Source of the DNA: Aplysia californica
Taxonomy: Eukaryota > Mollusca > Gastropoda > Aplysiida > Aplysiidae
NCBI RefSeq assembly: GCF_000002075.1
Contig: NW_004797354.1
Location: 785,087 to 813,206 of the forward strand
DNA: 28,120 bases
Direction of reading: 5' to 3'
This document shows positions 1 to 10,020 of this stretch, piece by piece (the stretch's first letter is position 1; every line of letters begins with the position of its first letter). The translations under genes and the position numbers were made by a program. Under the pieces are notes generated by a model. That model did not search any database, was not told the DNA's origin, and worked only from the letters and a program-made list of their open reading frames with translations.

Positions 1-45
<45 letters not shown>

Positions 46-65
46 CTCTCTCTCTCTCTCTCTCT
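1..65. repeat. (CT)n microsatellite
   Basis: Almost pure CT dinucleotides with one CCCC interruption near 43-47, cut by the left window edge. Confidence 0.97.
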
Positions 66-161
66 TCATATTATTCTGTCAACCGTTATACGCCATGTAA
101 CCTTGACACGTCACGGAGAGCTAACACATCCGTAAGATGAAGAATGTGGGTGGAGTCGGCG

Positions 162-163
<2 letters not shown>

Positions 164-228
<65 letters not shown>

Positions 229-317
229 TGTGTCCTCGTGTGTGTCCTTGTGTGTGTGTGTGTGTGTTTGTCCTCGTGTGTGTGTGTGTTTGTCCTCGTG
301 TGTGTGTGTGTTTTTGT

Positions 318-362
<45 letters not shown>

Positions 363-416
363 TGTGTCCTCGTGTGTGTCCTTGTGTGTGTGTGTGTGTG
401 TGCATGCGCGTTTACG
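164..416. repeat. compound (TG)n array with TTTGTCCTCG interruptions
   Basis: TG runs are broken by repeated TTTGTCCTCG and TGTGTCCTTG words. The block TTTGTGTGTCCTCGTGTGTG appears near 226 and again near 359. The long frames through it are Val-Cys or Thr-His repeats and not genes. Confidence 0.95.
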
Positions 417-506
417 TGTGTGTTTTCGTTTTTTTTTAACCATTCATATAGCTTTTCATAATGTGTTTTTCATTTTCCCCCTCGTATGTACGGACACTTC
501 CTCCAG

Positions 507-558
507 TGGTGCATCAACGGCACTTGTCAGAGGTCCGATCTGGCGCCACAAACAGTTG
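507..558 (+). CDS. exon a of the Cys-rich gene (WC..G.C motif)
   Basis: The exon follows CTTCCTCCAG and ends at a GTAAGT donor. It reads WCINGTCQRSDLAPQTV plus one base that completes an Asp codon with the next exon. WC..G.C resembles the closing motif of ADAMTS cysteine-rich domains. The polypyrimidine tract is modest, so the exact 5' border is the least certain of this gene. Confidence 0.55.
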
Positions 559-818
559 GTAAGTTCTATAAGTTGTTAAAGTTCACAAAGCTGTCCCCGT
601 CGTTTTATTCAAGAAACATTCTGAAATTATGCAAACTGAGCCCAAAAGTGTGAAATTATGCGATTCTGTTAATTTAACACAGAATGATAAAGGAAAATAA
701 TCAGAAATTATGCTAAAAATGATCAAATTTTGCTACATTATGCTGGGTGCATAAAAACCACGGGGACAGACAAAGTTCGCTGTTTTCACAGAGTTTATGA
801 AATTCACCAGGATCATCC

Positions 819-898
<80 letters not shown>

Positions 899-1050
899 CG
901 ATTAGAACTAAGGCAGGTCTGCCAGAGCGAGCTACCAAAACTAACCAACCAAAATGTATTGCTTCATTTACTCCTGCTCTGTAAAATACTTGTACTTCTT
1001 ATCGTAGTATTAAAGTATAGATAGATAGATAGATATATAGTGATAGGAGA

Positions 1051-1132
<82 letters not shown>

Positions 1133-4100
1133 TGCAGACAGACCTATATAAAAAGCCATCTACATAGGACCCACCCCCCCCCCCCAAAAAAAAAAAAAAA
1201 AATAATTTAATAATAATAAGTAAATAACTTTTTCAACAAAAATATTCCTTGGTCCTCCCCAACACCGTTCAGATGACGATTGTCCGTTCGGAGACGACCC
1301 GGGTCTGATCGGCGGCAGGACATGCGCAGAGAGGATGCTGACGTCACGGTTCGACTGCTACAGAGACGCGTTCAGAGCCAAGTGTTGTGCGTCCTGCAAG
1401 CGGTACAGGCGGAACCTTCCTGGTGAGAGGCTCAGATTGTGTGGTATCTTGGTGAAATCAGGCGCTCCTCAGAATAATAGAATCGAAGAAACCGACATTC
1501 ATTTTCAAAGTCGGGCATCGATTTTGTTTCGTTGTTGCTATTGGGTTGGTTTTTTGCTTGTTTGTTTGTTTTGTTTTGTTTTGCTTTGTTTCTTGGGGGG
1601 GGGGGGGGGGGCAGCACCTTACTTTTAGGTCCATTTAAAAACACATTTAAGTGAAGGTTGTACTGAAAAATATTGTAAAATTGCAGTTTCCAAAGTCTCT
1701 CTAGCCTAGGAAGTGACCAAACTTTGACGGCCATTTACTTGCTAATTTTTCCCCTAACATGCGACCGCCGCCCACCTTCAATCGTAAATACTTGTGCTCA
1801 GGGTAGTTAGGTGCGCCTGAAATTTTCTCCGAGACAAGACAAAGTAGCAATAATTCCATATGATATCAATAGCTCCAGATGACATAAAATTAACGAGCTC
1901 CTGATCCAGCAGCAACGTGACTTAGATGGTTTCTGGTTTAGTTTTAGTTTTAGTTTTTTGCTTACTGAAAGGGGACCAAGAACAGGTAAAAGATCAAGAT
2001 GAAGACCTGACAGATATTGTTGAAAAATGTCACCAGAGAGCGAACAGATACAGAATAGACACAGAAAACAGCTCATAAAACAGAGTGGAGGTCGTTGTTG
2101 GAGGGCTACGTCCTGCAGTGGGCGGGCAACGCCTAGAAAGAAAGAAAGGAAGACTTTTACGGTATTTGCAATACTAAATGCCGAATATGCATGGTTCCTA
2201 CGTGAACAAAATTGTGTGGATGGAGACGTAAAAACAGCTACATTTAACCTTATCCTCCGTGGATTTCCTGAGATTCTTTAGTCTTTATTGTAGTGTTCTG
2301 TTCAACTTATGTAATTTTTATTTAAAAATGTTTTTAATGTTGTTATCGTCGTCGTAGTCGCTATTGTTGTTGTTATTGCAAGGAAACAGCAATCTCTCAC
2401 TGCAGGCGTAACTAATCTTAGTGTAGTAAGGTGCGTTAAACATAAAGGCCTACAGTGTCGCATTTATTTTTATTTCTCACATTCTCTCTTTCTCCTCCGA
2501 GGCTGCGAGTACGGAGACCTGTTCGAACTGTGCAAGAAGGACCAGTGCACCAACTACGAGGAAGAATACGCCAGAGAGAACTGCTGCGACACATGTGCCG
2601 AGCTATTGTTTACCATACCAACCACCATAGCAACCACGCCTACCACTCCCGTCTACGTCACTTCCGCGTCACCCGTTGTGGAGACAACGGGGGAAGGAGA
2701 ACGGGAAGTGACGCGGCCGGGTGGAGGGGAATCTGCGGGGAAGGGTGGGAGAAAGAGAGGAAAGTATGGGCGGGAGAACAGCGGAGAGGAGGAGGATGGA
2801 GAGAAGGAGGGGACTGCCCGAGGAAGTGGGAGAGGGTATAAGAGGAGAAACGGCAGACGGAGGTATAACAGAGGGAGCGAGGAGAGTCGGGATTCAGGTA
2901 AGAACACAATAAAAAAACAACAACAACAACAAAAGAGTAAATACCTGGATAAACAAAACCAAATAAAAAGAACTAAAGAAACATTTTATTATGATATTTT
3001 TGTTGCTTTTAAAAAATATTTTTCTTGTTATATATTTTGTTATTTCGTTTCTTTTTGCCTCCTTTTCTTTTTATTTTCCTTCTTTATTTCTTCGTTTTCC
3101 CTTTTTTTCTTTTTTTTCTTTTCCGTTTCCCTGTTTTGGTAAAAATACTACGCCCTCTTAATACGTATAGTATAATTCCATGTACAGCTATGAAAGCAGT
3201 CACCAGAAAAAGGGGGTCAAAAGATAGGGGGAGGGGTGGAGATCCAGATAAACGGACAGACAGACTTATTCGAATTTGTTTGTGAAGAGCTACTCGATTA
3301 TTTTATCCACAGACGAGTACATACCTCGAAGCCAGTATCGCAGAAGGAACACTGTGCAGTATCGTGGACCACAAAGGGGAAGAGCCAGTCAGCGATACCA
3401 ACAGAGAAATCACCGTAAGGATATGAAATAGACATTGTTAAATGTTAACTAGGGTCCTCTATTCTGTGCCCACTTAACGTAATACATCCATCCGGGGTTT
3501 CCACTTCACTTGGGGTCATAACTGGGTAGCCTGACGCCATGTAGGAGAGATACTTTTAAACTTATTTTAACTTTCTTAGTAAATTTAATTTTAGTTGAGG
3601 TTTTACGGCGCTCGCAACTACATAGGGTCATACGAGCGCCAGAAGATTAGAGGTGTTACAAGAGAGTAACGAACATAAAAAAGAAGAAGGGGAGATAAGG
3701 ACAATAGATATTTGATAGGAAAGAAGAAGCAAACCATACCAAAGCACCCGACAACCACCCACTTTAACTCGCTGAAGACGCGCTGTTTCAAGACACTTTA
3801 AAAAAAGCGTAACTTCATTATTCATACAGATTTTTCAATTCTATTTTTGTTTGCAAAATCTGAAACTTTAAAGGCCCTCGAGAACATGTGTACAATCAAA
3901 TGGGCAGATTCGTGCTTCTGGTTTGTGTGTGATGACCCAAAAAAACATGCCCAAACATTTTCTTTGATATGCTGCTGATAGGACGTACCATGTGTCCATT
4001 AAGTCCTCATACCTGTCACCGTCGTTTTATGCAAGAAAAATTCTAAAATTATGCAAACTGAGCCCAAAAATGTGAAATTATGCGATTCTGTACCTTTTTT

Positions 4101-4505
4101 TTTTATCAAAGAAGGAAAATAATCAGAAATTATGAAAAAAAGATCAAATTTTGTTAAAATGTGGGGGATGCATAAAATCACGGTGACAGTTAAACAGATC
4201 TTCACCAAGTAAACTTTGGCTCTCTCTATTATTGGGACGTAAAATATTTGATTTCGTAAGCACATTCAGGGTCTCAATTTTTCTTGTTTTAAGAATGTTG
4301 GGGGGGGGGGGGGGGACCGAAAGGGGGAACGGGAGGAGGGGGGGTGTAAAAATTTTACTGTTACCGATGTTTTGATCATGTGTAAAAAAACAGGAATTTA
4401 GAAATGAACAGTGTTTCCGAAAGAAATATTCCAACAACCGTATCAACAGCACCGTCAGGTGTTTCTTTTTCGGTCCCACTGTCACCACCAGCAACAATAA
4501 TAACC

Positions 4506-4549
<44 letters not shown>

Positions 4550-4798
4550 TAAAACGGGCACATCAACAACAACAACAACACCAATCTGTCCATTGTGCAG
4601 CGAGGAGCCCCAAGATTTGGAGTACTGGCTGCAGAGATGCCCCGCTACGGAGGTCTAGCGGTGGTATCTCTTTGGGGAAGATTAAAGGAGGTTGGACTGT
4701 CTCACCCGCTGCCCAAGAGAGGCGGTGGGCCTGGCGAAGAGCACGCTCTTCGAGACTCCAAAAAAGTCGGAAGGATAGGCTCCCCCCCCCACACACAC

Positions 4799-4831
<33 letters not shown>

Positions 4832-4962
4832 CCTTCACCACAGCTTCCTCTGCCATTAGCATCATCACCACAACCAACAACAACAACAACACCTTCACCA
4901 CAGCTTCCTCTGCCATTAGCATCATCACCACAACCAACAACAACAGTAGCACCAGCAGCAGC

Positions 4963-4997
<35 letters not shown>

Positions 4998-5184
4998 CTA
5001 CTGTAGCAGAAAAAATACACGTAGCCACAAAAACAACAACGGCCACGGTACACCACCACCACAACCACCAGCAGTAATAGTGATTGCAATAATAATACAT
5101 GTAATGCAATAATAATAATATTAATAATAATACATGTAATGCAATAATAATAATATTAATAATAAGAATAAGAATAAGAATAAG

Positions 5185-5215
<31 letters not shown>

Positions 5216-5803
5216 CTCTTCCACCTGCCCTCAGAGCGGATGGAGCGAATCCACACGATGTTGGAGGACATGCGCGAGAGCCGTGACGTCACACGTCTGC
5301 AGCGGTTACGTCTGCTCGTCTACGTCTTGGACAGGACACGGAGCGAGGAGCTGGCCGACCTCATTTTGGCCATGGCCGCGGGGGAAGGGGCGGGGCTTAC
5401 GGATACAATGGGCGGGACCTCGGGGCGAGGGGGCGGGCTTAGGCAATATGCAGGCACTGCGATGGCTTCGGTGGGAAGAGTGGGTGGGGGTCTGGTGGAC
5501 GGTGCCGCCGGGGGTCATGATACTGGCAGTGACTTGCCGTCCGGAAAATCCCCTTCTCAAAATAGTTATTGGGAATCCCCGCAGCAGAGTTTTGGTGATT
5601 TCCCATTAAATGATAGAAAGGGTGACTATGCAGATGTTCACATTATGCGTCCCTCTCGAGACAGGGGTCAAAAGGTTAATGGTTATTTGGTAAGAAGGCA
5701 GGAAAGGATAACGAATAATGTTGAAAGTGATTATAATGACGGAAAAGATTACGTCACGAGTTCTGAGATGATAAGCAAAGACAGTAGTAATGAAAGCAGA
5801 TGA
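507..5803 (+). CDS. C-terminal part of a secreted Cys-rich protein with tandem PLAC-like modules (ADAMTS/metalloprotease-like)
   Basis: Five exons (507-558, 1273-1422, 2502-2897, 3313-3414, 5235-5803) join in one open frame of 422 residues ending in TGA. In order: a WC..G.C motif like the ADAMTS cysteine-rich domain; six-Cys module 1 (CPFGD...CCASC); six-Cys module 2 (CEYGD...CCDTC); a Thr/Pro linker; a basic and acidic low-complexity region; an Arg/Gln-rich exon; and a final exon with an amphipathic helix and Gly-rich segment. The spacing C-x(n)-C-x(n)-C-x(n)-CC-x2-C is that of PLAC domains found at the ends of ADAMTS, papilin and lacunin proteins. All four introns are phase 1, typical of shuffled extracellular modules. 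No HExxH zinc site or signal peptide is visible because the 5' part lies outside the window. The protease identity is inference; an extracellular Cys-rich protein is well supported. Confidence 0.75.
591..769. mobile_element. MITE copy 1 (179 bp)
   Basis: Begins CTGTCCCCGT and ends ACGGGGACAG, with AAATTATGC-type words repeated inside. ACAAAG directly flanks both ends, a plausible 6-bp target duplication. It sits in the intron between exons a and b of the Cys-rich gene. It carries no coding sequence. Confidence 0.75.
823..893. repeat. (CT)n microsatellite
   Basis: About 35 uninterrupted CT units in the intron between exons a and b. Confidence 0.95.
1017..1132. repeat. (TAGA)n followed by (GA)n microsatellite
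   Basis: Short TAGA repeat to about 1034, then GA units to about 1126 and a G run. Together with 823-893 it places opposite CT and GA arrays within 300 bases in one intron. Confidence 0.95.
1273..1422 (+). CDS. exon b of the Cys-rich gene: six-Cys PLAC-like module 1
   Basis: Acceptor CCGTTCAG and donor GTGAGA frame 49 full codons, phase 1 on both sides. The module starts DDCPFGDDPG, has six cysteines ending CCASC, and is followed by a dibasic-rich KRYRR. The symmetric 1-1 exon carries exactly one module. Confidence 0.8.
1423..2501 (+). other. intron between exons b and c
   Basis: AT-rich with a 17-base G run at 1595-1611 and (GTTTT)n-like sequence before it. I see no repeat family member or RNA gene here. 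Confidence 0.7.
2502..2897 (+). CDS. exon c of the Cys-rich gene: PLAC-like module 2 plus mucin-like and charged linker
   Basis: Acceptor CTCCTCCGAG and donor GTAAGA bound 131 codons, phase 1-1. Module 2 occupies the first 31 residues (CEYGD to CCDTC). Next comes a Thr/Pro-rich stretch suited to O-glycosylation, then Gly/Glu/Lys/Arg low complexity with Ser-Gly next to acidic residues (ENSGEEED) and multibasic runs (YKRR, GRRR). The linker is the kind of sequence that diverges fast; its open frame and joining phases support it being coding. Confidence 0.75.
3313..3414 (+). CDS. exon d of the Cys-rich gene: Arg/Gln-rich segment
   Basis: The exon lies between acceptor TTATCCACAG and donor GTAAGG and holds 33 codons, phase 1-1. 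It reads as a very basic Arg/Gln/Tyr-rich peptide (for example RSQYRRRNTVQYRG), with no Cys. It continues the basic character of the previous exon and keeps the frame into the last exon. No domain is recognised. Confidence 0.65.
3572..3775 (+). repeat. hairpin SINE-like repeat, copy A
   Basis: Contains GGCGCTCG (3607-3614) and its exact complement CGAGCGCC (3633-3640), then GATTAGAGGTGTTACAAGAG, then GGAAAGAAGAAGC and a CCACCCAC end. The same order recurs at 10850, 16436 (reversed) and 18150. It is a dispersed non-coding element in the intron after exon d. Confidence 0.7.
4013..4189. mobile_element. MITE copy 2 (177 bp)
   Basis: Begins CTGTCACCGTCG and ends CACGGTGACAG; the interior shares AAACTGAGCCCAAAAATGTG with the other copies. 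No clear target duplication. It lies in the intron before the last exon of the Cys-rich gene. Confidence 0.72.
4508..4550. repeat. (AAT)n microsatellite
   Basis: About 14 AAT units just before the LINE fragment. Confidence 0.95.
4583..4770 (+). pseudogene. decayed LINE 3' coding end (C-terminal zinc-knuckle-like region)
   Basis: One frame reads ICPLCSEEPQDLEYWLQRCPATEV, then a stop, then RWYLFGED, a second stop, then RRLDCLTRCPREAVGLAKST. This matches the C-terminal tail after the reverse transcriptase of I/jockey-type LINEs (CPxC...LEHWLxxCP). The usual His of LEHW is Tyr here. Two in-frame stops and the lack of any RT core mark a dead, 5'-truncated copy. A trinucleotide array follows, perhaps grown from its 3' tail. 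Confidence 0.7.
4799..5000. repeat. (CAA)n arrays with an exact 60-bp tandem duplication
   Basis: CAA runs enclose a segment starting ACCTTCACCACAGCTTCCTC at 4831 that is repeated identically at 4891. The period is 60 bases, with the CAA tract as part of the unit. Confidence 0.93.
5086..5211. repeat. (AAT)n/(AAG)n arrays with a 42-bp tandem duplication
   Basis: AATACATGTAATGCAATAAT occurs at about 5094 and again about 42 bases later, then AATAAG and AAT runs. It ends only 24 bases before the last exon of the Cys-rich gene, upstream of its polypyrimidine tract. Confidence 0.9.
5235..5803 (+). CDS. last exon of the Cys-rich gene: helical and Gly-rich C-terminus
   Basis: The acceptor CTGCCCTCAG joins in phase 1 and the frame runs to TGA at 5801-5803. 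The first 55 residues (ERIHTMLEDMRESRDVTRLQ and on) form a likely amphipathic helix rich in Leu, Arg and Glu. A Gly-rich stretch follows, then a polar Ser/Asp/Asn-rich tail with no Cys. GC content falls sharply in the last third of the exon. An internal Met at 5240 could make this look like a separate gene, but the splice phase and strong acceptor argue for a terminal exon. Confidence 0.7.
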
Positions 5804-7194
5804 TAAATGAGTGACGAAACTAACTGGTCTGAAAACGGTTCTTAGTATGAGATGTATTCAAATTCCGTTCAATAACCCAGGAAGAAATGATCTTACTTAC
5901 TTACAATCGTACAAGACAGACATTCTACTCATCCGGGCCCAAGTCTAGAACTGCGACATGAAATCATACCGCAGTTTGAGAGAATTATGGTAAATTTTCC
6001 ATGGTGTACTTGTATCTCAGTCAAGCCTTGAGCTGAAAAATTTGCTATAACCCCCCCTCCCCAACCCCTGTCGGCCAATAGCACGTGCTGCCTCTGAAGG
6101 AAAAGCGCAGTTCTGATTTGTCGCGAGTTTTTGATAATGTTATACGGCTTGCACTTACTCCATTTCCAGGCTTTGATAGAAACCACTTCAAACACACTGA
6201 ATAACAGTAACAGTAAAAAATATTTAAAAACCACCACCACCAGCAACAACAAACAAACAAAAAAACTTGAGTGTTAGTGAAAAATAGCTCTCGAATTTCT
6301 CGGAACATAGGCATTATTAACCCGGATGATTTTGGACTCGAGCTTGAGCTAAAAGGTACCGGTACATTTCTTCAGCCTTAATCAACAGCTGTGGGGAAAA
6401 AACTTCTTCCAAAAGTCTGGAATTAGAGTTGGTGCAAGATATTTAGACCACGTTTCGCCAAGATAAGGCACGGCAGATGCAGCATAATAAGTATGTTATA
6501 GTTGTGTAAATAAAATATAAATAGTCTTTGTTTGATCCCCCTCGCCCCAACCACCACCACCCCTTCCTCCCTAAAAAAACCCTCCCAAAACCCAATGTAT
6601 GCTCAATATTCAATTGTAAATCATTTATTTCGAGAAGGGCCTCTAATTTGATAAATTTAAATAGATCTAGGACCGAACAAGAAAAAAAAAGAAAATCAAC
6701 AATGAATAAAAACCAGTCTAGAATATAATAATATTATTGTACTGAGGAAATACAGCACAGAGAGACAGAAATAAAAGACGGAAAGTAGAGAACAGTTTGT
6801 AGGAGCTACTACTAGTAATAGTGGCGCACCCCAACCACCTGCCCACTGAAGCAGGGGGATCTAGAATGGTGTAAACTAACTCCCCCCCCCCCCCCCCCCC
6901 CCAACCACCTTCACTCGCACAAAAAAAAAAAAAAAATTAAAATTAAATTAATTTAAAGAATGGGATAAATTTAAAAATGTCTTGTCGGGGCTTCAAAATA
7001 AAAGACTCTTTTAAGACCCCCCTCATCGCAATTAGCACAGAGCTGAAAGAGCTTAACTGAGAGAGGAAAACACAGAAGGGTATGTTCCCCTTTTGACGCT
7101 GCGGAAACGCTCCGTAATCTGAGCGCTAGTGGGAACAACTATGACAAAAACTAAGATATTGTCTAAAAGTAACCTGTCCAAGAAAATCACATGT
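5804..7194. other. 3' flank of the Cys-rich gene
   Basis: AT-rich, presumed 3' UTR to about 6530 and then intergenic. Contains a 21-base C run at 6882-6902 followed by a 16-base A run. No gene seen. Confidence 0.6.
6509..6514 (+). terminator. candidate poly(A) signal for the + strand gene
   Basis: AATAAA lies about 706 bases past the stop codon at 5803. I saw no earlier canonical hexamer in the 3' flank. The motif is short and AT-rich DNA produces it by chance. Confidence 0.3.
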
Positions 7195-7466
7195 ACACAC
7201 GTTCACTTCCAACATCTCTTTTTTGCGTTTCTTTTAACGATTATAATGGTGTTGTGCAAGACGCCCACCTGTCTAAAAGAGCCACTTTTCTCCTCGACAA
7301 TGGCTGAATGTTTGGAACAATTACGACTGTTATAGATTTCTAAGTCAAACTTGCTCTAACGACCACCTGTCATAGACCTGTTAAAACAACCACTCCCCGT
7401 CTTACCACTTGCATTGTTTATAACCTTTACTACAATGATACTGTCCAAGACACCCACTTCTATCTA

Positions 7467-8056
7467 CAGACTTCAACAAAAGTTAAGGACCACCTTGACA
7501 GATAGCCTTGATTTTTTTAAAATCTGAAAAAAGACGGCAAGGAACGTTTCAAAATTTTTGCTCTGAAAGTGTTAATAGGTTACCAAAGCGTACTGCAAAG
7601 CTTCCTAAAGAGGCAAAACCACCACGTCATGTGCTGCACGGAAATCCTCGGGGAATTCTAGCAAAGTTTGCTGGGGTTTTCTCGACTTGTGTGCGATACC
7701 AGGGACATTCCTCGGTGAAAATTTCTAGTGCACGTCATAAACGGACGTACGGTCTCGAACTGTGTTCACTTTGGTGGCATTATAAGCCGCCGTTCGCTCA
7801 AAATCCAGTATCGCATCAACATGCCACCAAGACGACAGCTGGGAGACTTCGATGGTGCCAGAGCTATGGCATGGCTGCAAGATGAAGTCGGAGCCCGAAA
7901 AGTTGCCAGAAGGCATGAAGTGTCACACTCTGTCATTGTCCGCCTGAGGCAGCGCCATCAAGCCACTGGATTAGTCCAAGAACGCCCACGTGCAGGTCGA
8001 CCCAAGAAGACCACTCAGAGTGTTTGCAAGTGGTCCTTAACTTTTGTTGAAGTCTG
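7467..8056 (+). mobile_element. non-autonomous, internally deleted Tc1/mariner-type DNA transposon (590 bp)
   Basis: Perfect 27-bp inverted ends lie at 7467-7493 and 8030-8056, opening CAGACTTCAACAAAAG. A TA lies on each side (7465-7466 and 8057-8058), the target duplication of this superfamily. Inside, 7821-8018 encodes only the N-terminal helix-turn-helix of a Tc1-like transposase, then the sequence jumps to the right end. All of the DDE catalytic domain is missing, so movement would need a transposase from elsewhere. The perfect ends suggest a fairly recent insertion. Confidence 0.88.
7821..8018 (+). pseudogene. truncated Tc1-like transposase, HTH DNA-binding part only
   Basis: Reads MPPRRQLGDFDGARAMAWLQ, then GARKVARRHEVSHSVIVRLR, then GRPKKTT: 66 residues typical of the paired-like HTH and GRPR-type linker of Tc1/IS630 transposases, usually about 340 residues long. 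It has no stop within the retained part, but everything after the linker is deleted. The reading frame then runs into unrelated sequence past the element's right end. Confidence 0.85.
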
Positions 8057-8289
8057 TAAGTCAGGCACTCTTCTCCTCGACAGTGGATGGCCGCTTGGGA
8101 CAATTTCAACTGCAAAACAAACGAACCTCCTGTACAAACGGCCACTTCACATTTTGTACATTGCATTTCTTTTAACTATTACAACAATAACAATGTAAGA
8201 CACCCCCCCCTGTATAAGACAACCACCTTTTCCTCGACAATGAAAGGTCGTTTGGGAAAAAATTTGACTGTAATTATTATTTTATAGTA

Positions 8290-9784
8290 GCCTAGCATTT
8301 ATAAATCAGTTGTGCTTCACGTCTTCATCGAAACAGTGTAGAGTGTAAAAGGGAAGCCTGGATGTTGTAACCCTACCACTCCCAGTCACGGCAACACAGT
8401 TTGGGCTACTGCATGCAGTTCTCAGATATCAGACAGAAAAACACACACACAATTACACCTCCCCTCCCCCAGCACACACACATACAGAAAACTTGACATG
8501 TACTCATTTCGTTAAAAATTCTTGCCACCATAAACTGAAGAAAACTTTGGCCGCCAAATTTTGGAAAAAATCAAATTCCAAATTAAATGTATGGGGCAGA
8601 TCTGTGAGAATGCTATGCTGCAATGCATTATAGCGATACAAATGAAAAAAGGCAGAGAAAGGTTAGTTGTAAATAGTCATGTATACAGTGGTGTTGTTCA
8701 TTCGCATTCAGTCTGAATTGTGCTTTACTTTTTTAAAAAAACTTTTTCCTTCCTCTGGTATCCTTAGGATGTCGAGAGGGTTTGAATTGATTGATTACAC
8801 ATATTAATTAATCACATAAATAAAGAACTTGCATAATTAGTGTATTATTTTCTTTTCCACTTCTCATCTGTGCAGGGCCAACATGTAGCTATAGGACAAA
8901 ATTGCCATACAAAAAATAACAACAGCAACAGCATCAACAACAGCAGCAACAGCAACAACAACAAGGAAAACAAGAATTGAGATGGCTTTTATAACGTCAA
9001 GTTTTCAATGAGGTCCCCCGCCCCGCCTCTCTCTCTCTTCTTTTCATGTCGGGAAAAATTGGAAAAAGAAATTGAGGCGAGGCAAACCATAACATCCCGA
9101 CCAGGAATTTGTACTGTTAAATACAGGTCTGGCCACTTTACAGTCCCATTTTCTCATACTCATACACCTTTTCAATAAAAACTTTTTATTTCATCAAACT
9201 CATTTTATATAAGCTAAACCTATATAATTAAAATAATCATATTATTATCATTATAATCATGTGCTGATCTCAAGCTTCGTACAAGTAAAGTTCTGCTTCC
9301 ACACAGCAAAAGCGTCGTTTTCTGAGTTGATCATTTTAAAAGAATATCTCACTGCTCATCTTTTTTTTCAGAAGTACCATGACCCTCCTTATAGCAAATT
9401 GTCCTCCGAAAAGATCAAAACAAAATTTTAAAACAGTGGAGTTCACTTAAACTTAAACTAAACTAAACCAAACAGTTTCAAACGTTGTTTGAGCAATCTC
9501 TCTAAACAAAACACACGACTAAACGGGAGAAAAACTTTCGGTACCGTAGATTTAGTTTTAGAAGGATTCCACTGTATATATATCTAAAAGTCTTTGCTCA
9601 GTTATAGGACCCTAGTAGACTACAGTGAGGAAAAAGTCTGGATCACAGCTGCATTCTCGAACTGTTTTCTTGTGGAGTCTGCAAGATTTTCTTATCTACC
9701 CACTTGGCTCTGCCCTGTCGAAGAAACGGGTCAGAACAGGAGGTCCAGGCTCTTACACACAACTCTAGTATTATACGTGTAAGC
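8290..9784. other. intergenic, no gene recognised
   Basis: AT-rich sequence with short CA runs (8437-8490) and a CAACAGCAACAGC-type repeat (8925-8965). No frame has domain-like content. Confidence 0.6.
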
Positions 9785-10020
9785 TGATGGGTTCAACGCC
9801 CCATTAACACATTATTACGTTATTCAAGACTTAGAGTAAGTAGGCTAAGTTGAAGGTTTAAATGCCCCTTTCAGCACTACATAAATAAAAAAATATTTAA
9901 GAATAAGTAAGGGCATGGATATAACGTCCCTATCAACACTTCATGTAGGTTATTTAAGATTAAAGGTAAGTAAGTGCATAGGTTTAACGCCCCTCTCAAC
10001 ACAATAAGAATATTCTAGAA
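9785..10020. repeat. tandem repeat, about four units of 61-69 bp
   Basis: GGTTTAACGCCCCTCTCAACAC-type words recur near 9790, 9860, 9921 and 9984, each followed by a TTTAAGA...AAGTAAG linker. Looser single relatives occur near 22030 and 25380. Confidence 0.65.

Larger units (their letters stand above)
7195..8285. repeat. degenerate tandem repeat (units about 160-190 bp) interrupted by the Tc1 element
   Basis: The motif CTCCTCGACAATGG recurs near 7290, 8073 (with one change) and 8230, each with neighbouring CCACCTGT and GGCCACTT words. Taking out the 592 bases of transposon plus TA restores a spacing of about 190 then 157 bases. The tandem repeat therefore existed before the insertion. Confidence 0.6.

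Noticed and set aside
111-579. Open frames of Val-Cys or Thr-His repeats on both strands
   Set aside because: They are simple translations of the TG array with no non-repeat domain.
4702-5292. 196-codon frame on the - strand
   Set aside because: It is made of trinucleotide arrays read as poly-Val and poly-Ile and overlaps a better supported + strand exon.
5240-5803. A single-exon gene starting at the Met at 5240
   Set aside because: A strong acceptor lies just before it and the frame joins exactly in phase 1 to the upstream exons.
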